Shown here in pieces: positions 8,363-18,400 of a DNA stretch of 43,109 nucleotides (position 1 is the stretch's first letter; every line of letters begins with the position of its first letter). Origin of the DNA: UBA1731 sp963653155 (lineage in GTDB: Bacteria > Verrucomicrobiota > Kiritimatiellia > RFP12 > UBA1067); NCBI GenBank assembly GCA_963653155.1, contig CAVJWR010000016.1, positions 1 to 43,109 on the forward strand, in the 5' to 3' direction. Position numbers and translations under genes: made by a program. A model generated the notes under the pieces. It made no database searches and was not told the origin of the DNA. It saw nothing but the letters and a program-made list of their open reading frames with translations.

Positions 8363-9544
8363 ATGAGAAACATAATGCCCATCTTTGCCGTGGCGGCACT
8401 TGTGTCCGCCGGATTTGCCTCTACGGATCCATCGGTCGCCACCAACGCGCCCACACAGGCGAACGAAGTGGAGAAGTACGATCTCCGAATGGCCCTCGCC
8501 AATGCCGCCGTCGATACCAACGGCGTAAAGTGGATCGACGGACGGTGCCTTCCGCTTGAAGGCAAGTACTTCGATGACGTGGAGGCGTTCTACGACAGGC
8601 TTCCGAGAAACGTGACTACCAACGTCAACGCCGGAGTGCGCGGGATGAAGCACCACTCGTCGGGCCTACAGTTCCGGTTCACCACCAATTCCAAGACTCT
8701 CGACTTCCGTTGGATCCCATACAGCAGAAGCCTTTCGATGGATCACATGCCGGCGACGGGCGTTTCCGGGATCGACATCTACCGCATGGACGAAGGCGGC
8801 AAGTGGCGCTACGTGCAGACCGGGCGCATCCGCGATGCCGTAAATGGCGGAAGCGTGCGCGTAGGGTGGAAGCCCGGCACGCCTTGCCTCGTGAACCTCC
8901 CCCTGTACAACGGAATAAAGTCATTCTCCCTCGGAATCGAAAAGGATGCCAAGGTCGGGCCCCTGCCTCCCCGCAAGAGCGGCATCGACAAGCCCGTCGT
9001 GTTCTACGGCACATCCATCACCCATGGCGGATGCGCCTCCCGTCCCGGCCTCGCGTTTCCCTCGATCGTAGGCCGCGACCTCGATGTACCGATCGCAAAC
9101 CTCGGATTCTCCGGCTCCGGCGTGATGGAGTACGAGATGAGCGAACACCTTGCCGCAATCGACGCGAGCTGCTACGTGCTCGACTGCCTCTGGAACATGG
9201 GGCTCCACGAAAGCGCGTCCCGCCCCGGCCGCTCGGTCGAGAAGAACTACGAGAGGTTCATCCGCAACCTCCGCGCGAAGCGTCCGGACGTGCCGATCGT
9301 CATGGCCGAGCAGTGCGACGTGTTCATGAAGGGGCCGAACGAAAAGGATCGGTTCATGCGGAAGCTCTACGACAGGCTCGTGGCGGAGGGGTGGAAGAGG
9401 CTCGTCTATCTTCCAAAGGACAAGATGTACACCGGCGATATCGACGGAACCGTGGACGGATGCCACCCGAACGACCTCGGGATGCGGTCGATGGCAAACG
9501 CGTTCGGTGCCGCCGTTGCGGAAGCCCTCGGACTTCCGCGCTGA
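8363..9544 (+). CDS. secreted SGNH/GDSL-family hydrolase
   Basis: A 393-aa exported esterase of the SGNH superfamily, probably deacylating a carbohydrate. A signal peptide covers residues 1 to ~20. An N-terminal beta-sandwich of ~180 residues (FRFTTNSKTLDFRW..., SGIDIYRMDEGGKWRY) precedes the alpha/beta hydrolase core, as in two-domain acetylxylan-esterase-like members. The catalytic motifs are block I FYGTSITHGG (Ser218), block II NLGFSGSG (Gly), block III LDCLWNMG (Asn278), and DGCHPND with Asp365 and His368. Bases preceding the ATG contain no Shine-Dalgarno but a TATAAT 8 nt away, suggesting leaderless translation. The next gene follows after 48 nt with its own ribosome site. Confidence 0.9.
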   Translation: MRNIMPIFAVAALVSAGFASTDPSVATNAPTQANEVEKYDLRMALANAAVDTNGVKWIDGRCLPLEGKYFDDVEAFYDRLPRNVTTNVNAGVRGMKHHSSGLQFRFTTNSKTLDFRWIPYSRSLSMDHMPATGVSGIDIYRMDEGGKWRYVQTGRIRDAVNGGSVRVGWKPGTPCLVNLPLYNGIKSFSLGIEKDAKVGPLPPRKSGIDKPVVFYGTSITHGGCASRPGLAFPSIVGRDLDVPIANLGFSGSGVMEYEMSEHLAAIDASCYVLDCLWNMGLHESASRPGRSVEKNYERFIRNLRAKRPDVPIVMAEQCDVFMKGPNEKDRFMRKLYDRLVAEGWKRLVYLPKDKMYTGDIDGTVDGCHPNDLGMRSMANAFGAAVAEALGLPR

Positions 9545-9592
9545 ATCTCTCACCCGAATACATTTCCGACAACAAAAAGGAGAAACAAAGAC

Positions 9593-10582
9593 ATGAACAT
9601 GAATCGTCGTTCGTTCCTGGGATCTACGTTCGCGGCGGCATCCGCCGCAGCCCTTCCCGGATGCTGCAGCTTCTGCTGCGGCGGCAAGAGCCAGGTGGCC
9701 GTGCAGCTCTACTCGATCCGCACCTACATCGGCGGCAAGAAGGACAAGTCCGGCAAGGTCATCTCTAAAGGCGTGGGACTCGCCCAGGCCCTGAAGGACG
9801 TGGCCGCACTCGGCTACAAGGGCGTGGAGTTCGCCGGATACTACGGCAACGACGCCAAGACGCTCAAGGCAATGCTCGCGGATGCCGGCCTCGTGGCCTG
9901 CGGCACGCACGTGAACACCAATGCCTACGGCCTCGACACGAAGAAGTGGACGTACGATCCCGAAGTACTCAAGAAGACGTGCGACTTCAACATGTCCTAC
10001 GGAAACGACCTCATCATCTGCCCCGGCGGCGGCAACTTCCCGCCCGGCTGCAGCTGGTCGACGGGCCGGGGCGGCGAGCCCTGCAAGCCGTCGCAGGCGA
10101 TCGACGACTTCACAAAGAAACTCGCGGAGTTCTACAACAAGGTCGCGGCGGACGCGGCGAAGTTCGGTTGCAAGATCGGCCTCCACAACCACACGTGGGA
10201 ACACGCGATCTTCCTGCAGGACGGGACTTCCTTCTGGGACTACTTCTTCTCCAACACCGACAAGGCGGTGTGCATGGAGCAGGATGTGGGCTGGACCACG
10301 TGCGCAGGCAAAGACCCCTGCGAACAGTACAAGAAATATCCGCACCGCTCGCCGACGCTCCACGCGAAGGAGAACGGCATGGGCAAGGACATCAAGAAGT
10401 TCGATGCATTCCTCGGCCAGCCAGGGATCCCCGGCGCCAAGGGCGTGGAATGGGACAGGCTCTTCCCCGTCACGGATGCCGATGGCGTAAAGTGGTACGT
10501 GGTCGAGTGCGAGAAGCATGAGGATTCCCTCCTGGCGATCACGGAGTCGTTCAAGTTCCTTCAGTCAAAAGGACGCTGCTAA
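9593..10582 (+). CDS. Tat-exported TIM-barrel sugar isomerase/epimerase-like lipoprotein
   Basis: A 329-aa protein of the xylose isomerase-like TIM-barrel superfamily (AP_endonuc_2 fold). The N-terminus NRRSFLG is a twin-arginine motif, and LPGC at ~20-24 resembles a lipobox, so export in folded form followed by lipidation is likely. Cys-rich CCSFCCGG follows. Barrel residues expected to bind a divalent metal are visible: GVEFAGY (Glu), IGLHNHTWEH (His/Glu), MEQDVGW (Asp) and VVECEKHED (Glu). The family covers many periplasmic sugar-modifying proteins with unknown substrates. AGGAG lies 10 nt before the first ATG. It follows the SGNH hydrolase and may work on products of the same secreted pathway (inference). 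Confidence 0.87.
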   Translation: MNMNRRSFLGSTFAAASAAALPGCCSFCCGGKSQVAVQLYSIRTYIGGKKDKSGKVISKGVGLAQALKDVAALGYKGVEFAGYYGNDAKTLKAMLADAGLVACGTHVNTNAYGLDTKKWTYDPEVLKKTCDFNMSYGNDLIICPGGGNFPPGCSWSTGRGGEPCKPSQAIDDFTKKLAEFYNKVAADAAKFGCKIGLHNHTWEHAIFLQDGTSFWDYFFSNTDKAVCMEQDVGWTTCAGKDPCEQYKKYPHRSPTLHAKENGMGKDIKKFDAFLGQPGIPGAKGVEWDRLFPVTDADGVKWYVVECEKHEDSLLAITESFKFLQSKGRC

Positions 10583-10606
10583 CCATCGGAGGCGGCGCGG
10601 ATCGTC

Positions 10607-11515
10607 ATGGCCAGTTCAGGATTTGAAGAGGCTATAGATTCGTTCGCCGACTCTCTGGCGTTTGAGCGCGGACTCTCGGAGAACACGCAGGAAGCGTATC
10701 TCCGCGATGTCCGCGCTTTCGTCCACAATGTGGCCGCAAACGGGCGGCGCTCTGCGGCGGATGTCACCAGGGCCGACGTGGTGGCGTATCTCAATGTGCT
10801 TCTCCACGAGGAGATGCGGCCATCGTCACGGGCCCGCGCATTCGTCTCGATCAGGGAATTCTTCGCGCACCTCAAGGAGATGCGGTTTATAGCCACCGAC
10901 CCGACAGAGGGCCTTGAGGCCCCAAAGAAGAACATTGCCCTTCCAAAAACGCTGCCAGAGGACATTATGCGCCGTCTTCTGGATTCGGTCTCCGGGACAG
11001 AACCGCGAGACATTCGCGACAGGGCGATGCTTGAGCTGCTGTATGGATGCGGTCTCCGCGTGAGCGAACTCTGCGACCTTACGGTGGAAGCCATTGTGGA
11101 GGGCTCGGACTTCATCCGCTGCACAGGCAAGGGATCGAAGGACAGGATCATCCCCCTCGGACACGCAGGAGGCACAGCGATTACCAGGTACCTTGAATCC
11201 GTCCGCGACCTGTTCACACGCGGAAATGCCGCCGAGCGCCATCTCTTCGTGACGCGGCTCGGCAAGAAATTCACTCGCGTGGGCGTCTTCAAGATGCTGA
11301 GGAAACGTGCGGTAGCCGTCGGCATAGACGCATCGACCATATCGCCGCATGTGCTCCGACACTGCTTCGCGTCGCACCTGCTTGCCCACGGGGCAGACAT
11401 TCGCGCCATACAGGAAATGCTTGGCCACGCATCGATATCTACCACACAGGTGTATACGCACGTCGACGGGACGCGACTTGGCGAAATACACCACAAATAC
11501 CATCCACGGGCATGA
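10607..11515 (+). CDS. tyrosine recombinase XerC/XerD family
   Basis: A 302-aa site-specific recombinase that resolves chromosome dimers in its canonical role. The N-terminal SAM-like core-binding domain (residues ~5-95: LAFERGLSENTQEAYLRDVRAF) precedes the catalytic domain. The catalytic set is complete: Arg151 (GCGLRVSEL), Lys175 (GKGSKDR), His248 and Arg251 (HVLRHCFASHLL), His274 (LGHASISTTQ) and nucleophile Tyr283 (VYTHV). Length and the LGHASISTTQVYTHV block are those of housekeeping XerC/D rather than phage integrases. It overlaps the aminopeptidase gene by 4 nt (ATGA), a chromosomal context that supports the housekeeping reading. XerC and XerD cannot be separated from this alone. Confidence 0.93.
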   Translation: MASSGFEEAIDSFADSLAFERGLSENTQEAYLRDVRAFVHNVAANGRRSAADVTRADVVAYLNVLLHEEMRPSSRARAFVSIREFFAHLKEMRFIATDPTEGLEAPKKNIALPKTLPEDIMRRLLDSVSGTEPRDIRDRAMLELLYGCGLRVSELCDLTVEAIVEGSDFIRCTGKGSKDRIIPLGHAGGTAITRYLESVRDLFTRGNAAERHLFVTRLGKKFTRVGVFKMLRKRAVAVGIDASTISPHVLRHCFASHLLAHGADIRAIQEMLGHASISTTQVYTHVDGTRLGEIHHKYHPRA

Positions 11516-12591
11516 ATACAAGAAACGCAACCAATCCGTTCGCTGACAGGCTCCAGACATTCGCCGCCAAACTGAAGCGGCGCGGCATCGCCGCCGCAAT
11601 CGTGTGCAATGAGGCCAACCTAAAGGGTCTCATCGGGTTCGGCTGCGACAACGGACGCCTTGCCGTGGCGGCGGACGGCTCCGCCGAATTCTACACTGAC
11701 TTCAGATACATACCCGCCGCAAAGCGCGAAGCGCCGTGGATCAAGGTTCGCGACATCCGCAGCTTCGGCCCAGATCGGATGAAGCTCCCTCGCGGCGGCA
11801 CATTCAGGCTTGGCTACGAAGGCAGCATCACCGCATCCGGATATCTCGCCCTATCGAAGATGTTCCGCAGGGCTTCGCTCGTCGATGTCGGCGAATGCCT
11901 CCTTTTGCTCCGCGCAGTGAAGACACCGGTGGAGATCGCCAAGCTTGCCGCCGCCGAAGCCCTCAACGACCGCATCTGGCAAGAGTCCCTGAAGGAGTTT
12001 CGCCACGGAATGACGGAAAAGGAGATGCAGCGAATAATCCGCGCATGGATGAATGCGCTTGGGGATGGAGAGGCCTTCGAAACCATCGTGTGCGTAGGCA
12101 GGAATGCCGCCGAATGCCACCACGTACCAGACGATACGGTATGGGACAAGGGCACACCGTTGCTCGTGGACATGGGCGTTAGGCTGGACGGCTACTGCTC
12201 GGACATGACGCGATGCGTCAGACCCGATGCCGATTGGGGACCGTACGAGAAATACCGCGAAGTCTACGATCTTGTCCTAAAGGCAAACCTCGCCGCCATC
12301 GCACAGGCGCGTCCCGGCATGACAGGCTGCGAACTCGATGCCGTTGCGAGGCGCATCATACGGAAGGCCGGACATGGAAAGCGCTTCGGCCATGCGCTCG
12401 GACACGGCGTTGGGCTTGAAATCCACGAGTGCCCAGTCGCCTCGTCAAGATCCAAGACCGTCCTCAAGCCCGGAATGCTCGTGACGATAGAACCGGGCGT
12501 ATACATCGAAGGCGAGTTCGGCATCCGCATCGAAGATCTCGTGCTGATCACGAAGGACGGATGCGAAGTCCTGTCCTCAAGCCCAAAGTGA
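11512..12591 (+). CDS. M24 Xaa-Pro aminopeptidase
   Basis: A 359-aa metallopeptidase with a creatinase-type N-terminal domain (~1-130) and a pita-bread catalytic domain. It removes N-terminal residues next to proline, probably in the cytoplasm, as no signal peptide is present. The dinuclear metal ligands are all visible: Asp220 and Asp231 (VDMGVRLDGYCSDMTR), His298 (GHALGHGVG), Glu327 (TIEPGVY) and Glu341 (GIRIED). Further conserved His203/204 (AECHHVP) and His305 (EIHE) are present. It starts inside the xer stop codon (4-nt overlap). It is the last gene of the plus-strand run, with convergent transcription beyond it. Confidence 0.94.
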   Translation: MNTRNATNPFADRLQTFAAKLKRRGIAAAIVCNEANLKGLIGFGCDNGRLAVAADGSAEFYTDFRYIPAAKREAPWIKVRDIRSFGPDRMKLPRGGTFRLGYEGSITASGYLALSKMFRRASLVDVGECLLLLRAVKTPVEIAKLAAAEALNDRIWQESLKEFRHGMTEKEMQRIIRAWMNALGDGEAFETIVCVGRNAAECHHVPDDTVWDKGTPLLVDMGVRLDGYCSDMTRCVRPDADWGPYEKYREVYDLVLKANLAAIAQARPGMTGCELDAVARRIIRKAGHGKRFGHALGHGVGLEIHECPVASSRSKTVLKPGMLVTIEPGVYIEGEFGIRIEDLVLITKDGCEVLSSSPK

Positions 12592-12605
12592 ATCCATCCG
12601 GTGAA

Positions 12606-12625
12606 ACGCACCCGCTCGGTTGCGT
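12606..12625. terminator. weak hairpin between convergent genes
   Basis: ACGCA at 12606-12610 pairs with TGCGT at 12621-12625, with a further CC/GG pair inside after a mismatch. It lies between the aminopeptidase stop and the convergent glycosidase stop. No U-run follows on either strand, so intrinsic termination is uncertain. Confidence 0.3.
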
Positions 12626-12633
12626 CCCAGCGA

Positions 12634-15414
12634 TTATCTTATGCACTCGATCCTATGCACTGGGGTCTGATCTTTTTTATCTTTCTGTTCCAATGTAAAC
12701 CAACACGTCTCGCCCGCTGTCAGATTCAACGGCAGGACGTTCGCTCTCAAGGTCTCTTCACGGCCTGACTTCACGTTCGTCACCGTGCACGCAAACGGCA
12801 AGACGAAATCAAACGCGCCGTTCCGCAGCGCATGGACCGACACGAAGTCGCCGTTCATGTTCACCTGCAAACCGCCGCCGCGCACCGGCACGTAGGCACC
12901 CGCCTCATGACAGAGATCATTGAAGAACGACGGCGAAAGCCCCGCCGACTCCGCCATCACGACAAGACGCGCACTCCCCATCTGACGTTCTCCGGCGGCA
13001 ATCTTCCCGTCCGAATAACGAGACAGAACTTTCAGGCTCTCGCCCGGCTCTATCCACGCACGAGGCCCCTTCGCCGGACTCGGCGGCCAGATGCCCTCCG
13101 CCAGATTGCGCTCGTTCTCCAGTTGGATGCGACTTGAAAGATCATAGGCAACGCCTGGCTCACGCCGAATCCGATGCGGCTCATCACGCAAAGTCCAACC
13201 GACGCGCACACCCAACGCCTCTTCGGCGCCGCCCAACGCGCCCGGCTCGCCGATGAAGACGAGCGTCCGACGTGCCGCCGCCAGTTTCTGCACGAAGGAG
13301 ACTCGACGGTCGTCAAATTTGCGAAAGTTCGCCAACACAACGAGTTTTGAATTATCCAGCAACGACGGTTCGCGCAGGGCGTCTTCGGCCAAGTAGAATT
13401 CGAAGGGAACACCGGACATCGCCAGACGCTCCAACGCAACAGGGAAGAGATAGTGCGTGTAGTTGTTGAGCGGCACCGTTCCGCCGTCCCATCCGATCAA
13501 CCCCGCCTCGTCATAGACAACTGCAACATTCGGCCGCCACGCCGAATGTTTCTTCGTGAGCATCCGCTCCTGAAAGCGCAGCGTCTCGGCGATGTCGTCG
13601 CGAATCTCCGGCGGATCGAACCAGCCCGCCGCCATGTCATAGAACCAGAAGCCCTGCCTCTGCGCCAGAACTGGCCCCAGATGCTTGCGATAAATCGTCT
13701 GCCAAGCGGCAAAGTCATCCGCCTGACCGAGCCCCTTCGTCGCCGGAGCGCTCACCGCCCAGCTTTCAAGCGCTCCATACGTTCTCAGGTCAAACTCGCA
13801 CCAGTACATCTTGCCGTGACGCTCGAACGACGAATAGGGGATGCGCGGCTCGACCCACAGACCGGGCGCACGACGCGAATACGACTGCTGGATCACGACC
13901 GCATCCACGTCCGTGCCGCGCACGAACTCGCCGAGCGTATGCGTCGTGACGAACTGCGCCATCAGCCAGCTGACGGCAATCACGTCCTTCCCCATCGCCG
14001 CCTTGAACGCCTGTGCGAACTCCTCCTGTGCGGACATGGCCAGGCTCTTCGCGTAAAAGGCGTAATTGGTCGAGACATGATCTTGTTCGGCGTACCACGC
14101 CGCATAGCCCGCCCGTGCCACCGGCGAGCAGTCAACTGGGCCGACATAGAACTGACCGTCGCCAAATCCCCAGAGGTGAATGCCGACGATGCGCTTGACC
14201 AAGCCCGTCCGCTTCAACTCGGCGACAAGTCTGCGAATGTTCTCCGAGACCGCCGTACGCCAGACGCGGCTCGCAAACGAGACCCACGGCCAACGCAAAC
14301 CATCGTCCTTGAGCCCCATGTCGTCATAGGCCGCACCCGTCGAGCCGGCATTTCCCATGAGCAGATTTCCGTCGGCGATACGGAAAGCTTCATCCGGATG
14401 CTCCTTCAAGGTGAATTCCGGATAGGGATTGCAGTTGAGCGCAATCATGTAGAGCGCCTCCGGCGCAAGCCGCATGGAATTCTTCAGATCACGGACGGCT
14501 CCCTCGGCATCAAAGCCCGCCGACGTCCAGTAATGGCGACCTTTCGGCCCTGTGCCAAGATTGATGGGTTTGGCCAAGATCCTGACGCCCGCGTCCGCCA
14601 CGCTCCGCCCAGAGAACGTCTCCCAAAGGCCGTCCGCGCCGAATGCGCCTTTTGCGCGAAAGGCAGCCGGAGGGACCGCCCTGCCGTCCACGAACAGATG
14701 CACGACGCCATCATCTCTCCGAATCGCCGCCGTGTGTTCGACTTCCTCGACGAGCGCCGCATCGAATGCGGCCTCGTCTACCCGCAAATGCGCACGATCC
14801 TTCGCCGTCTTCGCCGCCAGAACCTTTTGCCACGCGGCCTGTGCCGCGTCTACATCCTCAGCCGTCCAATTCTTCCAGCGGCTCACGGACGGCGTCCCCG
14901 AAGCGAGAATCGCCAAGCGCGTCTCGTCACGGTCGCCAATGAAATGCGCGTACTTCCGATAGTACGTGCCCGGCGCGGAATTGACGGCGGACAGCATCTG
15001 TTCCGCGCCGCCCGAATACAGCCCGTCGGCACCTCGTCGCGGATAGAGCGCATGGCACGGCGGATAGTTCCCCGCCTTGTCCTCCGCACGAAGGCACAAG
15101 TGGGCCGACTCAACGTCTCCCGTCTCGACCTGAACGTCCGCCGCAAGCCGCAACCGCGCCCCTGTGCCGCAGGCGAACGGCGCGGAACGTACAATCAGCA
15201 GCCCTCGGTCGTTCGTTTTCTCCAGGACAAGTTCGCCCGCTTCGAAGCGCATCCGGCCCTCCGCGCCGCCGAGCCGAAGAAGCTCGAAATCGTTTGTCTG
15301 CCCCAAGTCCGCCTGCCACAATACCCGTGCGGGCGGCGTCTCGCGTTCACCGGACGGACGATTCTCCCATCCGGCTGTCACCGCCAGCAGGGCAGAAAGG
15401 AAGATCGCATTCAC
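12634..15414 (-). CDS. secreted GH-A/beta-galactosidase-like glycoside hydrolase
   Basis: A 926-aa secreted enzyme. The start is the GTG at 15414 (VNAIFLSALLAVTAG, a signal peptide), overlapping the upstream stop as GTGA; upstream codons in this frame overlap the previous gene. The N-terminal ~300 residues look like a beta-sandwich (VLWQADLGQTNDFELLRL...). A barrel of GH42/GH-A type follows (EALYMIALNCNPYPEF, VKRIVGIHLWGFGDGQFY, GTDVDAVVIQQSYSRR, GKMYWCEFDLRTYG). Glu in YWCEFD is the candidate nucleophile, and an acid/base residue is not obvious. A Rossmann-like GH42 trimerisation-type part (RPNVAVVYDEAGLI..., LVVLANFRKFDDRR) and a C-terminal sandwich complete it. The last ~15 residues (KKDQTPVHRIECIR) come from a repeat-like DNA stretch, not from the domain. 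Exact GH family unassigned. Confidence 0.75.
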   Translation of the reverse strand: MNAIFLSALLAVTAGWENRPSGERETPPARVLWQADLGQTNDFELLRLGGAEGRMRFEAGELVLEKTNDRGLLIVRSAPFACGTGARLRLAADVQVETGDVESAHLCLRAEDKAGNYPPCHALYPRRGADGLYSGGAEQMLSAVNSAPGTYYRKYAHFIGDRDETRLAILASGTPSVSRWKNWTAEDVDAAQAAWQKVLAAKTAKDRAHLRVDEAAFDAALVEEVEHTAAIRRDDGVVHLFVDGRAVPPAAFRAKGAFGADGLWETFSGRSVADAGVRILAKPINLGTGPKGRHYWTSAGFDAEGAVRDLKNSMRLAPEALYMIALNCNPYPEFTLKEHPDEAFRIADGNLLMGNAGSTGAAYDDMGLKDDGLRWPWVSFASRVWRTAVSENIRRLVAELKRTGLVKRIVGIHLWGFGDGQFYVGPVDCSPVARAGYAAWYAEQDHVSTNYAFYAKSLAMSAQEEFAQAFKAAMGKDVIAVSWLMAQFVTTHTLGEFVRGTDVDAVVIQQSYSRRAPGLWVEPRIPYSSFERHGKMYWCEFDLRTYGALESWAVSAPATKGLGQADDFAAWQTIYRKHLGPVLAQRQGFWFYDMAAGWFDPPEIRDDIAETLRFQERMLTKKHSAWRPNVAVVYDEAGLIGWDGGTVPLNNYTHYLFPVALERLAMSGVPFEFYLAEDALREPSLLDNSKLVVLANFRKFDDRRVSFVQKLAAARRTLVFIGEPGALGGAEEALGVRVGWTLRDEPHRIRREPGVAYDLSSRIQLENERNLAEGIWPPSPAKGPRAWIEPGESLKVLSRYSDGKIAAGERQMGSARLVVMAESAGLSPSFFNDLCHEAGAYVPVRGGGLQVNMNGDFVSVHALRNGAFDFVLPFACTVTNVKSGREETLRANVLPLNLTAGETCWFTLEQKDKKDQTPVHRIECIR
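12640..12683. repeat. repeat-like stretch at glycosidase 3' end
   Basis: TATGCACT occurs twice (12640-12647 and 12654-12661), directly followed by GGGGTCTGATC and a T-run. The minus-strand gene ends by translating through it. The ACTGGGGTCTG core resembles ACTGGGGCCTG at 32523-32533, suggesting related short interspersed elements. Confidence 0.4.
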
Positions 15415-18400
15415 TGTCGCGCGTCCCGTTCCGTCACCAACACAAGCCGCAAGTCCCAAGCCGGGAGCTTCACGCGCCCGTTTTCAAGCGGTTTGCCCGT
15501 TTCGGCGTCCGTAAAGTCCAAAGGCTTGCGGAGACCCAGCTTGTCCGCGTCAGCCGACAGCGCGAAGTCAAGATCCTTTCCGCCCGCATCGCCCAAAATG
15601 ACGAGTGCCTTTCCGGGCTTGCGGTACGAGCCGACGAGCACGTCCTTCGGCACACCGCGAACCGCACCGTCATCTTCATAGAACGCCTTGAATTCGCAGT
15701 CTTCCGTCCAGATCTCGAATGCGGACAGCACTTCAAGGATCTTGAACAGCTCTTCCCGATCCACGCCGCCGAACGGCACCCACGGACGCATCCACGTCTT
15801 GACGCCGGACGGCAGAAGAAGCGCCTGCTGCGTGCGCGTCAAAAAGCGAAAACGATTCTTTCGCCAGTCCTTGTCGTCCCATCCATCTTGGCGGATGCCG
15901 TCAAGCGCAACGGACTCGGCACCGATCTGCGAACCAAGCGACTCGGCACGCATGTAGTCGAGCGGAAAGCGTTTTTGGAAGACTTCGTTTCCGAAATGAT
16001 CTTCCCATGAAAGCATGCTCGTGCCGAACGCGAAACTCGGAACGAGCAGACAGTTCGTCATGTGAATCTGGATCATTCGGGGCGAAACGCCGCCCAAATA
16101 CTGCATGACCGCCGCACGCTTGACGAGTTCGCGCATTTCGAGAATGCCGAAGTTGCCGTGCCAGACGCCCGCGCCATCCTTTTCCATGCACGTGTCGGGA
16201 TTGCGGCAGACCATCGGGAACATGTCGTCGAAGTACATCCCCTTCATGCCGAGGTCTTGCCACTTCTTGTAGTAGAAGAGACAGTAGTCGATATACGATG
16301 GCGTCAGGAAGTTGCGCGTCGCGCCCATGTAGCCGGTCGAGCGCGAAATCCATTCCGACTTGTAGAACGGCACGGCCTCCTCTTCCGTCCAGTTCAGCGT
16401 CGGATCCGAATACTTGAAGGGATAGGTCGGCCTGTCGCAACGGAGAAGCGTCGACATCTGATAGTCGCGGCAACGCTTCATCCACTGGTAATGCGTCTCC
16501 TTGCCCATCACGGGCAATTTCGCGGCATACGCCTCAAGTTCCCTGTCATAGCGGTTTGTGTTCGCCGCGTAGGCGTCGATGTACTCCTGAAGGTACTTGC
16601 CGGTGTTGGCTCGTTTGAGCATGGCCTCGAAGAATCCCCAGTCGTTGTTGTAGGGCCGCCGCGCCCAGCTGTTCCAGAATCCGCCGCTCAACTGCGGACG
16701 CGGAATCATCCCCTTCGGACTGTAGCCCGTCCCCGTCTGGAAATGGCGACGCATTGACTTGTCGGCCTCCTTGACCGGCGTCGCCTCGAAACCGAATGCG
16801 AAGCGGTGTCCGTCTGCAAGGCGCGACGGCACGTTGACGAGATCGACCTCAAGCCGCAGAACGCCCTTCTCCCTGACAAGCCGAACCGATGAGCGATCCG
16901 TGGCGATCCGAAGCCCTGCCGTATTGTTGATGAACCAGCTGAGACCCCGTTTCTCGGCACCAAGCCAGACGTACGGCACGGCCTGCTCGGCGAACATCTT
17001 CTCGGCGAAACCCGTGCTACGGTAAAGCTTCGTGCCGTCCCAGACGATGCCCTCGCCCGCCGGCACGGCTCCTGTCGGATTGAACCGGATCGAGTCCGTC
17101 GTGCAGATATGCATCAGCGGGGCTTCGGCATCCTTGAACGGCACGACGAGTGTCAGGCGCTCCATCGTGCGCGCACCCAGCCCCGACAGCGCGACTTCGT
17201 TCCAGAGAAAGCCGTCATACTCGAAGTTCCCTTTCGTCGTCAGCGTCACGTCCGCCGACTGCGCCTCGGAGACGATCTCGGCTGAATGGCCACTGTCCCT
17301 CACCGTGAAATTCGGATTCGCTCCCGTGAACCGCGAAGTCTTGCCGCCAAGGCTCATTTCGTAGTAGGCGCCGCCCTCGGCAAGGATGTTTCGTCCGAGC
17401 GCCACGAGTTCCTTCGGCAGTCCCGCCGCACCAAAGACGTAGGTTCGCAGAATGACATCCAACGCCGTGTCCTTCGCGACAATCGGCTTGAACGGCGGCA
17501 ATATCACCTTCTCCTTGCCGATTGAATTTCCTTCCCATTCGAATGTGCGCCTTTCCAGCGTCCAGGCCGCATCGAAACGCCGCACGCCAGATGCCGTGCG
17601 CACGGCAAAATCAACCGGATGCATTCCGTTCGCCGACGGAATCTCGACCAGTCCGGTAAACGACGATCCTTCCGACTTCAGCGATGCCGTCCGCGCACCC
17701 ACACGCACCTGCACACGCTGCGCATCAACGCCCGGTGCGGCATGGAACGTGAAGCGGGCCTTCCCCATACCCGGATAGACGTAGGCGCACACCTCCCCAA
17801 TGTCGCCGAGGTCAAACTCGGCGGTCGGCGGCACGCCTGACGACCTCGCCCCGCGCTGGGCATAGAACGAACGGTCGACAAGCATCGCTCCTGTCACCGC
17901 ATCACGCGCCGTGATCTCGGCGTGAAGCAACTTGCGGGATCGCGTGTCATACGCAGGCGCAAACCTCTCGCCGACGCGAATGACTTGGCTCTCGGAAAGG
18001 AGAATCGTCCTGTCCTTGCCGTTGTCATTCGTCTCGCGCAACAGCACATCGACGCGCACCCGTGCGTCGGACGCACCGGACGTGAACGCCACCGTCGGAC
18101 GCCATTCGCCCGCCGTTGGCGTGCCCAACGAGACGACCTGCACGGCAGAAGCGTCCCGCTTCCAGTCAAATCGGAGCTTCGGGCCACGAATGTAGTCATC
18201 CGAGGCCGTCAGGGACGCGGCAACCTCGCCGGGTGTCGAACGCGCGGCATTGACGGAGAACCCTGTCGAGAACGAGCCGATCGACTGTAGGGGAATTGAG
18301 ACCTCAAGATCCCACCACCCGTTGAGGACGCGTCCGCAGACCTTCAAGCCCTCGCAGTTCCAAGCGACATCGGCCGCCTTAACGCCCGGCTTCGCCAAAC

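Noticed and set aside
8921..10519. 532-codon minus-strand frame opposite the SGNH and TIM-barrel genes
   Set aside because: It crosses the boundary of two clear plus-strand genes and has low-complexity Val/Arg/His composition; it is a shadow frame.
10607..11515. Phage or integron integrase
   Set aside because: Length, motif spacing and overlap with a housekeeping aminopeptidase gene match XerC/D; no att sites, cassettes or phage genes lie nearby.
13453..15681. Long plus-strand open frame (742 codons) opposite the glycosidase genes
   Set aside because: It is very rich in Arg, Pro and His, has no domain and no ribosome site, and mirrors two well-supported minus-strand genes; it is a GC-rich antisense shadow.
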